This document shows, piece by piece, positions 1 through 8,439 of a DNA stretch of 64,000 bases; position 1 is the first letter of the stretch; every line of letters begins with the position of its first letter. Made by a program: the position numbers and the translations under genes. Source of the stretch: Rhodococcoides fascians NBRC 12155 = LMG 3623 (lineage in GTDB: Bacteria > Actinomycetota > Actinomycetes > Mycobacteriales > Mycobacteriaceae); the NCBI RefSeq assembly GCF_001894785.1, contig NZ_BCWW01000001.1:744001-808000 (forward strand), given 5' to 3'. Under the pieces are notes generated by a model. That model did not search any database. It was not told the origin of the DNA and saw nothing but the letters and a program-made list of their open reading frames with translations.

Positions 1-2
1 CG

Positions 3-959
3 TGGTCACCCGACGACGCGCTCGATTCGGAGGTCAGCTTCGAGTCCGGCGGCGTCACCTTCTACGGCAGCCTCCGCATGCCGGTCGGCGACACCCGCGG
101 CGTGGCCTTGGTGCTGCCGGGCAGCGGGCCGACCGATCGCAACGGGAACTCGGGTGATCTGCACCTGAACACGACCGCATACGTCGCCGACGAGTTGTCC
201 CGACGCGGTATTGCGAGCCTGCGGTTCGACAAGCTCGGGAGCGGCCGCACCGGGCTGGCCGGGGTGGATCCGAACAACCCGCCCGGCTTCGATGCGCAGG
301 TCGACAATGCCGCGGACGCACTGGCTTTCCTGCAGCAGCGCACCGGTGTCGGGGCGGATCGCACGACGGTGATCGGGCACAGCGAGGGCGCACTGACGGC
401 ACTGCGCCTGGCCGATGCCGACAGTGCGGCGTTCACCCATGTCGGCCTGCTCGAGCCGTTGTCCATCCGCTACCTCGACCTGCTGACCGCGCAGGTCGAT
501 CGCAACATCGGCGAGGCCGTGGCGGTCGGCCAGTTCACCGAGGAGCAGGCCGCGTCGTCGCGGGATCGCTTCGCCCAGGCCGTCGCCGATATTCGCGCGG
601 GACAACCGCTGTCTGCCGAGCCCGACCCGATCGTCGACGGTCTGGGACTGCGGCAGAGCGCCACCTTCCTGCGGGAAGCGGATGCCACGGACCCGGCGGA
701 TCTGGCTGCCGCGCTACCGGACTCGTACTCCTCGTTCCTGACCTGCTCGGACAAGGACCTGAACGTGTCCTGCGGCCAGGTCGAGAACGTGCGAGTGGCC
801 CTGGGCCACACCGACCTCCACTTCGCGCACTTCGCCAACAGCTCGCACATGCTGGGCGAGCTCGGCCCGCTGCCCGCCGATCCGAACACTGCCCTGGCAC
901 CGCTGCCGCTCTCGGGGGAGTTTCGCGATGCGTTCGGGCGGTGGGTGGACGGACTCTGA
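3..959 (+). CDS. alpha/beta hydrolase (5' end outside window)
   Basis: The frame is open from base 3, so the true start lies upstream of the window; 318 codons are visible. An oxyanion-type GSGPTDRNGN stretch is followed by a nucleophile elbow GHSEGA (Ser near visible residue 127), and a probable catalytic His lies in SSHMLGEL near the C-terminus. This is the layout of a serine hydrolase of the alpha/beta fold, close to the peptidase S9/serine aminopeptidase branch. The substrate cannot be inferred. An internal ATG at 78 exists but would remove conserved-looking sequence. The gene runs convergently into the MpaB-type gene 17 bases downstream. Confidence 0.8.
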   Translation, partial: WSPDDALDSEVSFESGGVTFYGSLRMPVGDTRGVALVLPGSGPTDRNGNSGDLHLNTTAYVADELSRRGIASLRFDKLGSGRTGLAGVDPNNPPGFDAQVDNAADALAFLQQRTGVGADRTTVIGHSEGALTALRLADADSAAFTHVGLLEPLSIRYLDLLTAQVDRNIGEAVAVGQFTEEQAASSRDRFAQAVADIRAGQPLSAEPDPIVDGLGLRQSATFLREADATDPADLAAALPDSYSSFLTCSDKDLNVSCGQVENVRVALGHTDLHFAHFANSSHMLGELGPLPADPNTALAPLPLSGEFRDAFGRWVDGL

Positions 960-975
960 CCCGTCGAGTTGGCAG

Positions 976-1878
976 TTACGTCGTCGCTACCGGACAACCG
1001 CGAATCGGTGATGCGGCCTGGGTGCCCAGATCTTTCGGGCTGTACCCGACGGGATAGCCGGGGTAGGTCTTGTTGCCCGCGTCGGCTGTCGTGCGTGAGT
1101 GTTTTCTCGAGGGCAGGAAACGCTCCACGCGGGCCTTGGTCCGCAGCGCCCGCACCGCGGCCCGTTCCAGCGTGGGTGAGCCGGCGGGGAAGCCGAATGC
1201 GTTCGCCATCCGATCGTCGAGCAACGCGAACACGCCCTGCCGGACGGCCGGGGTGAGCGCGGCGGGAAACCACGAGCAGTAGAGATCGAGGGTGTAGGTG
1301 CCGATGCGACGGTTGTCCTCGCTGAAGCGGAACGTTCGTTCTTCGTAATCGAGCTTGAACTGTGCGAACTCGGTATACGACTCTGGAATGTCCTTGATGC
1401 CCATGCGTTTACCCACTTCGCTGTAGAAGTGGAAGGTCGCGAGCCGCTCGTGGGGATGCAGACGACGCCACCCGTAGGTGTCGATCCATTCGATGGGCTC
1501 GTAGATGAACGTCGTGAGCACGTACAGCATGTCGTCGTTGGAAATGTCGTACTGGGCGTGCATTCGATTGACCGTCCGCAGTGACTGACGACCTCGTTCG
1601 GAGTCGTATCCGTGCTCGACCATTTCCGACATCAGCAGCGAGGTGTCGTCGTACCGCTTCTGCGGTCGCTTCTCGAACTCGCCGGTCCGGGCCAGCAGAG
1701 CGGAGATCGTCGGCACGCAATACGTTCGGAACAAGGCGAATTCGAGGGCCCGCTGATAATCCCAGGGGAACTCGTACCCCGCGGTGATCCGGTGAATGGT
1801 GTGACAGTCGCGGACCGGGTCGAGTTCCTCGACGCGGCGCAACCACCCGTATCGACCCCGACCCGGCGCGATGTCCAT
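976..1878 (-). CDS. MpaB/DUF2236-family oxygenase
   Basis: This 300-residue protein has features I associate with the MpaB (DUF2236) family, which includes rubber-cleaving Lcp. These are an RYDDT segment near residue 95, NRMHAQYDISNDDMLYVL near 125, and a following P-x-EW-x4-YGWRR stretch. In characterised Lcp relatives the family binds haem and cleaves C=C bonds to aldehyde or ketone products; that is family knowledge, not shown here. The gene starts 2 bases after the aldehyde dehydrogenase stop, so the two are almost certainly one transcript. An oxygenase producing a carbonyl compound followed by an aldehyde dehydrogenase is a plausible pair. The C-terminus is extended and basic. Confidence 0.8.
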   Translation of the reverse strand: MDIAPGRGRYGWLRRVEELDPVRDCHTIHRITAGYEFPWDYQRALEFALFRTYCVPTISALLARTGEFEKRPQKRYDDTSLLMSEMVEHGYDSERGRQSLRTVNRMHAQYDISNDDMLYVLTTFIYEPIEWIDTYGWRRLHPHERLATFHFYSEVGKRMGIKDIPESYTEFAQFKLDYEERTFRFSEDNRRIGTYTLDLYCSWFPAALTPAVRQGVFALLDDRMANAFGFPAGSPTLERAAVRALRTKARVERFLPSRKHSRTTADAGNKTYPGYPVGYSPKDLGTQAASPIRGCPVATT

Positions 1879-1880
1879 GG

Positions 1881-3377
1881 TCAGCCTCGTCCGTGGCGAA
1901 GTTTGAGCGCCAGCACCGAGAGCTTCATGTTTCGTGCTTTGCGCTTCATCGTCAGCAGATCGATCGGTGCCGCGAAGCCCTGCACAGTCAGTGATTTGAC
2001 GGTGCTGAATTCACGAAGACCGTCGTCGCCGTGGATGCGCCCGAAGCCCGAGTCGCCCGTTCCGCCGAACGGTAGGGCCGGGACGCCGGCGAAGCCCAGC
2101 ACCGAATTGACCGTCACGACACCACAATCGAGCTTCTCGGCGGCGCGTCGCCCGACCGCGGTGTCCTTGGTGAACACCGATGCACCCAGACCGTAGGAGG
2201 ACGCGTTGGCACGGGCGATGGCCTCGTCCAGGTCGCGGACCTTGTTGACGACGACGGTGGGCCCGAACGTCTCCTCGGTGATCGCGGTCGAATCCTCGGG
2301 AACGTCGGTGAGGACGACGGGGTCGATGTACGGCCCGTGCAGTGAGTCGAGACCTCCCACCAATGCCGTGCCGCCCTTGGCCAACGCATCCTCGATCTGG
2401 CCGCGGACGATGTCGCTCTGCTTGCCCAGCGTCATCGGGCCGTAGGACGAGGTCTTCGATCCACCGGGCTTCAATTCCTTGACCGCCCTGGTGAATTCGA
2501 CGACGAACCGGTCGTACACCGGGGCGGCGACGTAGATACGTTCGACTCCGGCGCAGGTCTGCCCGGCATTGCCCATCGCGCCGAACGTCGCGAACTCCAC
2601 GGCCGCAGGGATATCGGCGTCGGCGTCGACGAGCATCGCGTCCTTACCGCCGCACTCGGCGATCAGTGGCGTCAACGACTTCGCGCAGGTGGCCATGACT
2701 TTCTTGGCCGTCGCGGTCGAGCCGGTGAACGCGATCTTGTCGACGCCGGCTTCGACCAGGGCGGTGCCGGTGGAACCGTCGCCGGTGATCGTCTGGAACA
2801 CCGGGTGGGGAGCGGCGAGCGACTGCCACTTCTCGGCCAACCAGACCCCGACACCCGGAGTGAGTTCGCTGGGCTTGAAGACGACGGTGTTGCCTGCGGC
2901 GAGGGCGTACGCGATCGACCCCATCGGCGTGTAGAGCGGGTAGTTCCACGGCCCGATGACGCCGACGACGCCGAACGGGCGGTAGCTGACGTAGGCCTTC
3001 TGGTTGATGGCGAGCAGACCCGATCCGACCCTGCGCTGTTTCAGGGTCTTGCCGGCGTGGCGCGCCGCCCAATCGATGTGTTCGACGCCCAACATGACTT
3101 CCAGCAGGGAGTCCTCGTCCGGCTTGCCGGTTTCGGCGGCGATGACGGCGGCGAGGCTCGCGGCGTCGCGGGCGATCGCGGTCTTGAATTCGAGGAGCCA
3201 CCGCTTGCGGCCCTCGAATCCCTGCGCGTCCCACCACCGGGCGGCCGAGCGGGCGCGGGCCACGGCGATCTCGACCTCGGCGCCGTCGGCGATCGGGTAC
3301 GTGGCGAGTGCGAGACCCGTTCTGGGATCGAGGCTTTCGAAGGTGCTCTCGTTCGTTCGTTCGATCTGGTCCGTCAC
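1881..3377 (-). CDS. NAD(P)-dependent aldehyde dehydrogenase
   Basis: This 498-residue protein has the full aldehyde dehydrogenase active site: Asn145 in GPWNYP, Lys168 in FKPSE, Glu241 in ECGGKD and nucleophile Cys275 in GQTCAG. It should oxidise an aldehyde to a carboxylate in the cytoplasm. It resembles the succinate-semialdehyde/medium-chain branch, but the substrate is not readable from sequence. The GTG start has GGAGGA upstream on the minus strand. It is first in a two-gene unit with the MpaB oxygenase, and divergent from a GntR regulator across a 123-bp gap that contains a perfect inverted repeat at 3402-3422. Confidence 0.92.
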   Translation of the reverse strand: MTDQIERTNESTFESLDPRTGLALATYPIADGAEVEIAVARARSAARWWDAQGFEGRKRWLLEFKTAIARDAASLAAVIAAETGKPDEDSLLEVMLGVEHIDWAARHAGKTLKQRRVGSGLLAINQKAYVSYRPFGVVGVIGPWNYPLYTPMGSIAYALAAGNTVVFKPSELTPGVGVWLAEKWQSLAAPHPVFQTITGDGSTGTALVEAGVDKIAFTGSTATAKKVMATCAKSLTPLIAECGGKDAMLVDADADIPAAVEFATFGAMGNAGQTCAGVERIYVAAPVYDRFVVEFTRAVKELKPGGSKTSSYGPMTLGKQSDIVRGQIEDALAKGGTALVGGLDSLHGPYIDPVVLTDVPEDSTAITEETFGPTVVVNKVRDLDEAIARANASSYGLGASVFTKDTAVGRRAAEKLDCGVVTVNSVLGFAGVPALPFGGTGDSGFGRIHGDDGLREFSTVKSLTVQGFAAPIDLLTMKRKARNMKLSVLALKLRHGRG

Positions 3378-3401
3378 GGGCTCTATCCTCCAGCAGATCG
3401 C

Positions 3402-3422
3402 ATCACATATATTTGATGTGAT
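3402..3422. promoter_or_regulatory. inverted repeat, candidate GntR operator
   Basis: ATCACAT, a 7-base spacer and ATGTGAT form a perfect 7-bp inverted repeat between the divergent aldehyde dehydrogenase and GntR genes. Its position 25 bases upstream of the dehydrogenase start suggests an operator for the adjacent FCD-type regulator. The assignment to that regulator is inference. Confidence 0.55.
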
Positions 3423-3500
3423 TCAATGTTGTCCAGGACACACTATGCGCCCGCCACCGTTGCAACAACCCCCGCAGCCCCGCTGTGCAGGAGATGTGGA

Positions 3501-4175
3501 ATGAGCCTCGATCTCACACGCACGGCGTCTTCGAAACAGCCGATTGCGCGACGACCGCAGCTGTCCGAGGACGTCGCAGTGAGCATCAGCCGAAGGATCG
3601 TCGCCGGTGCGCTGAAGCCGGGGGCGTTCGTCCGCATCGACGAGACCGCAGCCGAGTTGGGAGTCAGTGCCACCCCGGTACGCGAGGCGCTGGTGTCGTT
3701 GCGCGGCGAAGGGTTGCTCGAATCGGTCCCGCATCGGGGCTACCGCGTTGTCGAACTGACACGGCAGGACATCGACGACATCTTCTGGTTGCAGGGCACG
3801 ATCGCCGCGGCCTTGGCCGAGCGGGCATCCCGCCGGGTCACCGCGGAGCATCTCCAGCAGTTGACCACCCTCAACGACGACCTACGCGACGCCGTGACAC
3901 GCACCGACGCCGATGCCGTCGAACGGTGCGAGTTCGAGTTTCACCGCGCCATCAACAAGATCGCAGGCGGCACCACATTGGCGTGGTTTCTGCTCGGTGC
4001 CGTCAAGTACACCCCGACGCATCTACATGCGTCCGACACCGACTGGGGACGACGGGCGGTACGCGGCCACGAGGAATTGATCGAGGCGATGCGTCGAGCC
4101 GATCACCGGGCCGCCGGTGAACTGATGCGACATCAGTTCACCGACGCAGCGACCCTGGTTCGATCGTTCAGCTGA
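3501..4175 (+). CDS. GntR-family (FCD/FadR-like) transcriptional regulator
   Basis: An N-terminal winged helix-turn-helix (ELGVSATPVREAL, about residues 50-62) is followed by an all-helical ligand domain with His and Asp residues typical of FCD regulators (EFEFHRAIN). Such regulators usually sense carboxylic acids. ATG 3501 was chosen because AGGAG lies 7 bases upstream; the frame is open further upstream but that part looks non-coding. The protein is 224 residues. It faces the aldehyde dehydrogenase-MpaB unit and is its most likely regulator. Its stop is 6 bases from the convergent oxidoreductase stop. Confidence 0.88.
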   Translation: MSLDLTRTASSKQPIARRPQLSEDVAVSISRRIVAGALKPGAFVRIDETAAELGVSATPVREALVSLRGEGLLESVPHRGYRVVELTRQDIDDIFWLQGTIAAALAERASRRVTAEHLQQLTTLNDDLRDAVTRTDADAVERCEFEFHRAINKIAGGTTLAWFLLGAVKYTPTHLHASDTDWGRRAVRGHEELIEAMRRADHRAAGELMRHQFTDAATLVRSFS

Positions 4176-4181
4176 GTCCGC

Positions 4182-6548
4182 TCAGCTCAGGTGATGCGGC
4201 TGGGGGTGCGACTTGTGCCCCTCGTCCGAGCCCTCGTTGTCCTGATGACCGTTCGACGTGCCCTGCGCTCCTGTTCCCGCCGGAACCATCGAGATGATCA
4301 CCGACTTCGAAGTAGGGCAGTTGCTCTGCAGCGCAGTCGAATCCAACGGAATCAGCGGATTGGTCTCGGGGTAGTACGCAGCAGCCGACCCACGCGGGGT
4401 GTCGTACTCGACGATGCGGAACGACGGCGCGCACCGTTCCACGTCGTCGTCGTCCCACTTGGTGACGAGATCGACCATGTCGCCGTCGCGGAAGCCGAGC
4501 GTCGAGATGTCTTCTCGGTGCACGAAGATGACGCGTCGGCCGTTCTCGATTCCGCGGTAGCGATCGCTGAGGCCGTAGATCGTCGTGTTGAACTGATCGT
4601 GGCTGCGCAGCGTCTGCAGAATCAGATGGCCGGACGGAACCTGCAGCACGTCGATCGGCGAGACGGCGAATTCGCCCTTGCCGCTCTTGGTTTCGAACGT
4701 CCTGCTGTCGCGAGGGGGATGCGGAAGGACGAAGCCGCCGGGTCGTCGAACATTGACCTCGTACCCTTCGCAACCGGCGACGACGCGCGAGATGTGCGTG
4801 CGAATGTTGCGGTAGTCGTCGCGGAAACCCTTCCAATCGAGACCGTATCGATCACCGAGTGTCGCCTCGGCGATTCCGCTGACGATCGCGACCTCCGAGC
4901 GCAGGTACGGGCTCGCGGGCTTCAGCGGTCCTCGTGACGAGTGCACCGAGCAGGTGGAGTCCTCCACCGAAATCCATTGCTCACCACTGGCTTGCACGTC
5001 CTTCTCGGTGCGTCCGAGGGTCGGCAGAATGAGAGCCGTCTCGCCGCACACGAGATGCGAACGGTTGATCTTCGTGGAGATCTGCACGGTCATGCGCATC
5101 TTGCGCAGCGCCTCGAACGTGACGTCGCTGTCGGGCGTCGCCTGTACGAAGTTGCCGCCGAGGCCGAGGAAGAAATGGGCCTTGCCGTCGCGCATGGCGC
5201 GGATCGAGTCGACGGTGTCCAAGCCGTGCTCACGGGGCGGCTCGAAGTCGAACTCCGCCGCCATGGCGTCGAGGAAGGCCACCGGAGGGCGCTCCCAGAT
5301 GCCCATCGTTCGGTCGCCCTGCACGTTCGAGTGGCCACGGACGGGAAGCAAACCGGCACCGGCCTTACCGATGTTTCCTTGCGCGAACGCGAGATTGGTG
5401 ACTTCCTTGATGGTGGCGACGGCATTGCGATGCTGCGTCAGACCCATCGCCCAGCAGAAGACGGTGGCCTTGGAGTCGCGCAGCATCTCGGCGGCCTCGG
5501 TGATCTGCTGCATCGACAGACCGGTGACCTCGGTGACGAGATCGAAATCGACCTCGGCAACGTGTGCCTTCCACTCGTCGAATCCGACGGTGTATTCGCC
5601 GAGGAATTCGTGATCGAGGGCGTCCCACTTCACCAACAGCGCCCCGAGGGCCTGGAACAGAGCGAGGTCGCCGTTGAGCTTGATCGGCAGGTGCAGATCC
5701 GACAGATCGGTACCGGGACCGACCATGCCGCGCGGGGTCTGGGGGTTCTTGAAGTTCAGCAGTCCCGCTTCGCGAAGGGGATTGATGGACAGAATCTTTG
5801 CGCCGTTCTGCTTCGCCAGCTCGAGGGCGGAGAGCATACGCGGGTGATTCGTGCCGGGATTCTGGCCGGCCAGGATGATCAGTTCGGCGTTGTGAACGTC
5901 GTCGAGCGTGACGCTGGCCTTGCCGATGCCGATGGATTCCTGCAGCGCGATGGACGTCGACTCGTGACACATGTTGGAGCAGTCGGGCATGTTGTTGGTG
6001 CCGAACGACCGAGCGAACAACTGGTAGATGAACGCGGACTCGTTGGACGCACGACCCGAGGTGTAGAAGATGGCCTCGTCCGGGCTGGCCAGGCTCTTCA
6101 ACTCGTCGCCGATCAGACGGAACGCATCGTCCCATTCGATGGGCTCGTAGTGGCTGCCGCCGGGGAGCTTGATCATCGGATGCGTGATGCGGCCTTGCTG
6201 ACCCAACCAGTGTTCGGTGTGCGCATCGAGCTCGGCAATGCTGTGCTGCGCGAAGAACTCCGGAGTGGCTCGCGTCGTCGTCGCCTCCTCGGCGACGGCC
6301 TTGGCACCGTTCTCGCAGAACTCGGCGGCGTGCCGATGACCCGGATCGGGATCGGGCCACGCGCAGCTCATGCAGTCGAAGCCCTCGGCCTGGTTCAGCT
6401 TGAGGAGCGTCTGCGCGGTGCGCTTGGGACCCATGTGTCCCAGCGCGCGCTTCATCGACACCGCGACGGCGGTGGCACCTGCCGCATGGGTCTTCGGCTT
6501 CTCGATGTCGAGCTCGGCCTCGTCGACGTCGCTGTCGGTGCGTCTCAT
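4182..6548 (-). CDS. molybdopterin oxidoreductase, FdhF/YdeP family
   Basis: A 788-residue member of the formate dehydrogenase-like Mo-bisMGD superfamily. The N-terminus carries only CMSC (Cys59, Cys62) in CMSCAWPDP, the YdeP-type arrangement in place of a full four-Cys cluster motif. NMCHESTSIAL is in the region of the metal-ligand loop, with no selenocysteine codon. GQNPGTNHPRML and the C-terminal molydopterin dinucleotide-binding domain (LRSHDQFNTTIYG) support the family. The electron donor is unknown; E. coli YdeP is linked to acid resistance. A hydrophilic Gly/His/Asp-rich tail of about 30 residues ends the protein. It follows an acyl-CoA-binding protein gene by 48 bases on the same strand. 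Confidence 0.88.
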   Translation of the reverse strand: MRRTDSDVDEAELDIEKPKTHAAGATAVAVSMKRALGHMGPKRTAQTLLKLNQAEGFDCMSCAWPDPDPGHRHAAEFCENGAKAVAEEATTTRATPEFFAQHSIAELDAHTEHWLGQQGRITHPMIKLPGGSHYEPIEWDDAFRLIGDELKSLASPDEAIFYTSGRASNESAFIYQLFARSFGTNNMPDCSNMCHESTSIALQESIGIGKASVTLDDVHNAELIILAGQNPGTNHPRMLSALELAKQNGAKILSINPLREAGLLNFKNPQTPRGMVGPGTDLSDLHLPIKLNGDLALFQALGALLVKWDALDHEFLGEYTVGFDEWKAHVAEVDFDLVTEVTGLSMQQITEAAEMLRDSKATVFCWAMGLTQHRNAVATIKEVTNLAFAQGNIGKAGAGLLPVRGHSNVQGDRTMGIWERPPVAFLDAMAAEFDFEPPREHGLDTVDSIRAMRDGKAHFFLGLGGNFVQATPDSDVTFEALRKMRMTVQISTKINRSHLVCGETALILPTLGRTEKDVQASGEQWISVEDSTCSVHSSRGPLKPASPYLRSEVAIVSGIAEATLGDRYGLDWKGFRDDYRNIRTHISRVVAGCEGYEVNVRRPGGFVLPHPPRDSRTFETKSGKGEFAVSPIDVLQVPSGHLILQTLRSHDQFNTTIYGLSDRYRGIENGRRVIFVHREDISTLGFRDGDMVDLVTKWDDDDVERCAPSFRIVEYDTPRGSAAAYYPETNPLIPLDSTALQSNCPTSKSVIISMVPAGTGAQGTSNGHQDNEGSDEGHKSHPQPHHLS

Positions 6549-6596
6549 GCGGGTCCCTTCGTTGCGTTACCCCCGCCCTCGACCATAGCCGTAGGC

Positions 6597-6857
6597 TCAG
6601 CCGGCGAGGAGTGCGGTCACCAAATCCACGTACTGCTGTTTCGCCGAATCCTGGCTCGTGCCTTCGAGCTTCGCCCAGGCATCGAACTTTGCGCGGTTCA
6701 CCATGTCCAGCCGTCCGGGACGCTTACCCGTCACGTCTCCGATCGAACCTTGCTTGAAGAGCGAGTACAGGCGCAGCAGATCGTCGTTGCTCGGCTTGGA
6801 CGTGAGCTTCTTGACGTCAACCTGCGCATCGGCGAACGACTGGTCGAGATCGGACAT
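6597..6857 (-). CDS. acyl-CoA-binding protein (ACBP)
   Basis: This 86-residue protein fits ACBP over its whole length: a Tyr/Lys signature LLRLYSLFKQ, then TGKRPGRLD, and KFDAWAKLEGTSQDSAKQQYV. ACBPs hold long-chain acyl-CoA in a four-helix bundle in the cytosol. AAGGAG lies 7 bases before the ATG. It sits between a TetR regulator and a molybdopterin oxidoreductase on the same strand with gaps of 28 and 48 bases, so the three may be co-transcribed. A free-standing ACBP is uncommon in bacteria but known in actinobacteria. Confidence 0.92.
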   Translation of the reverse strand: MSDLDQSFADAQVDVKKLTSKPSNDDLLRLYSLFKQGSIGDVTGKRPGRLDMVNRAKFDAWAKLEGTSQDSAKQQYVDLVTALLAG

Positions 6858-6885
6858 GAACGAGCTCCTTCGGCTGTAGGTGCCG

Positions 6886-7455
6886 TCATCCTTGCACGGC
6901 GGCCTGCTCGAGGATGCGTATACAGTGCGCGACCAGAGCGTCGCGAGTGGCGTCGAGGGTGCCGTCCAGAAAACCGATGAACAGAGCCGTCAACGCGCCG
7001 ACGGTTCCGACGGCGACGAGCTGCCGGTCGGCGGACTCGGGTAGCCGGGCACGAACCAGTTCGACGAACCCGGGCAGCAGGTCGAGTCCGCGTCGGCTCA
7101 GCGCAGGTTCGGCCAACGGAGCGATCAGCAGCACTCGTCCCATCCGAGGCTCGTCGACGACGATTTCGACGAACGCCCGGACGGGCGCGGCCACGGCGTC
7201 CTCCGGTGATGCTCCGGCGACGGCGTCCTCCAGGGCCTCCTGCGCTCGGGCCCCTACCCAGGCGTAGACCGCGCGAACGAACGTGTCGCGATCGGTGAAG
7301 CTCTCGTAGAAGTAGCGCTCGGTGAGTCCGGCTGCGCGGCACACGGCGCGGACGTTGACCGCGGGTCCCTCCTGCGCGCCGAGGAGTTCGATCCCGGCGT
7401 CGAGCAACGCGTCGTATCGCTTGGATCTGCGCTCTTCCAACTGTTGACTACGCAT
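6886..7455 (-). CDS. TetR-family regulator, leaderless
   Basis: The N-terminal helix-turn-helix (RYDALLDAGIELL then VRAVCRAAGLTERYFYESF) is typical of TetR, and the C-terminal part should bind a ligand. I place the start at ATG 7455 (MRSQQLEERR, 189 residues) and not at an upstream in-frame GTG. A TAGCCT -10 hexamer (7463-7468, minus strand) ends 7 bases before this ATG, and the ATG lies inside one arm of a perfect 17-bp palindrome. The divergent MpaB gene begins in the other arm, so this protein very likely represses both itself and that gene. Confidence 0.88.
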   Translation of the reverse strand: MRSQQLEERRSKRYDALLDAGIELLGAQEGPAVNVRAVCRAAGLTERYFYESFTDRDTFVRAVYAWVGARAQEALEDAVAGASPEDAVAAPVRAFVEIVVDEPRMGRVLLIAPLAEPALSRRGLDLLPGFVELVRARLPESADRQLVAVGTVGALTALFIGFLDGTLDATRDALVAHCIRILEQAAVQG

Positions 7456-7462
7456 GTTGTCG

Positions 7463-7468
7463 AGGCTA
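7463..7468 (-). promoter_or_regulatory. -10 element, leaderless TetR promoter
   Basis: TAGCCT ends 7 bases before ATG 7455, inside the operator spacer. Confidence 0.65.
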
Positions 7469-7472
7469 CTCT
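7467..7472 (+). promoter_or_regulatory. -10 element, leaderless MpaB promoter
   Basis: TACTCT ends 6 bases before ATG 7479; it shares two bases with the opposing -10. Confidence 0.65.
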
Positions 7473-7478
7473 GACAAC

Positions 7479-8411
7479 ATGCGTAGTCAGTTCGATCGAC
7501 CCGTCCCACTCGGTCCCGACTCGCTCACCTGGAAGTACTTCGGTGACTGGCGCGGGATGTTGCAGGGCGTGTGGGCGGGGTCGATGCAGAACATGCACCC
7601 GGGCCTCGGAGCGGGCGTCGAACAGCATTCGACGTTCTTCGACGAGCGATGGCAGCGCCTCTACCGATCCCTGTATCCGATCGGGGGAGTGGTGTTCGAC
7701 GGCGACCGCGCCGAGGAAACCGCCCGCCAGGTTCGCGGCTACCACAACGACATCAAGGGAATCGACTCGAAAGGGCGCACGTATCACGCCCTCGATCCCG
7801 ACACCTTCTATTGGGCACACGCGACGTTCTTCATGGGCACGGTGCTCACCGCCGACCGTTTCATGGGCGGACTGACCGAAACGCAGAAAGTGCAATTGTT
7901 CGACGAGCACGTGCAGTGGTATCGGCTCTACGGCATGAGCATGCGATCGGTGCCCGAGACCTGGGCCGAATTCCAGAAGTACTGGGAGCACATGTGCACA
8001 CACGTGCTGGAAGACAACATGGCTGCACGTGGAGTACTGGATCTGTCCGCGCTCGGCCCGCCGCCGTATGCCTCCTGGCTGCCGGAACGAGGGTGGGCCG
8101 TGCTGCGCAGACCGGTGGCATCGTTGTTCGTCTGGATCACCGTCGGGCTCTACGACCCGCCCGTCCGGGAGCTACTGGGATACACGTGGTCGGAGCGGGA
8201 CGCACGACGGTTCGCGGTGTTCGGCAGGGCGGTGAACCTGGCGTTCGGGCTGGTGCCGCGTCGTCGCCGACTCCATCCGCGCGCCCGAGCCGGCTGGGAT
8301 CGTGTCGCGGGCCGCAGGCCGGAATCGGCTCCTCTGGTGCACACGCCTGCCCGCAATCTGCCGCCGGCGCAGCGTCGCTCGCACCCGTCGCACTACAGCC
8401 CGAAAGTGTAA
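7479..8411 (+). CDS. MpaB/DUF2236-family oxygenase, leaderless
   Basis: This 310-residue protein has the bacterial DUF2236 core: GVEQHSTFF, RAEETARQVRGYHNDIKG with the likely haem-ligand His, YHALDPDTFYWAHATFF, and QWYRLYGMSMR. It is a different subgroup from the MpaB protein at 976-1878, with little similarity outside the general fold. Transcription should begin at the A of the ATG because TACTCT ends 6 bases upstream. The arginine-rich C-terminal 60 residues look disordered. Control by the divergent TetR through the shared palindrome is the simplest reading. An alpha/beta hydrolase follows after 28 bases. Confidence 0.85.
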   Translation: MRSQFDRPVPLGPDSLTWKYFGDWRGMLQGVWAGSMQNMHPGLGAGVEQHSTFFDERWQRLYRSLYPIGGVVFDGDRAEETARQVRGYHNDIKGIDSKGRTYHALDPDTFYWAHATFFMGTVLTADRFMGGLTETQKVQLFDEHVQWYRLYGMSMRSVPETWAEFQKYWEHMCTHVLEDNMAARGVLDLSALGPPPYASWLPERGWAVLRRPVASLFVWITVGLYDPPVRELLGYTWSERDARRFAVFGRAVNLAFGLVPRRRRLHPRARAGWDRVAGRRPESAPLVHTPARNLPPAQRRSHPSHYSPKV

Positions 8412-8439
8412 GTTTCCGGTCTCCGGGTACGACGCGGGT

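Larger units (their letters stand above)
7445..7489. promoter_or_regulatory. palindromic operator containing two divergent start codons
   Basis: The arms TGACTACGCATGTTGTC (7445-7461) and its exact reverse complement (7473-7489) flank an 11-base spacer. Each arm contains the ATG of one divergent gene, so both proteins begin MRSQ. The spacer carries two -10 hexamers, TACTCT (7467-7472, plus) and TAGCCT (7463-7468, minus), at 6 and 7 bases from their ATGs. A repressor bound here would cover both promoters and both transcription starts. Confidence 0.85.

Noticed and set aside
3413..3426. A second dyad TTGA-N6-TCAA beside the GntR operator
   Set aside because: Four-base arms are too short to separate from chance next to the stronger 7-bp repeat.
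4941..6980. A 679-codon open frame on the plus strand
   Set aside because: It is antisense to the molybdopterin oxidoreductase, has no family resemblance and reflects the high GC content of the coding strand.
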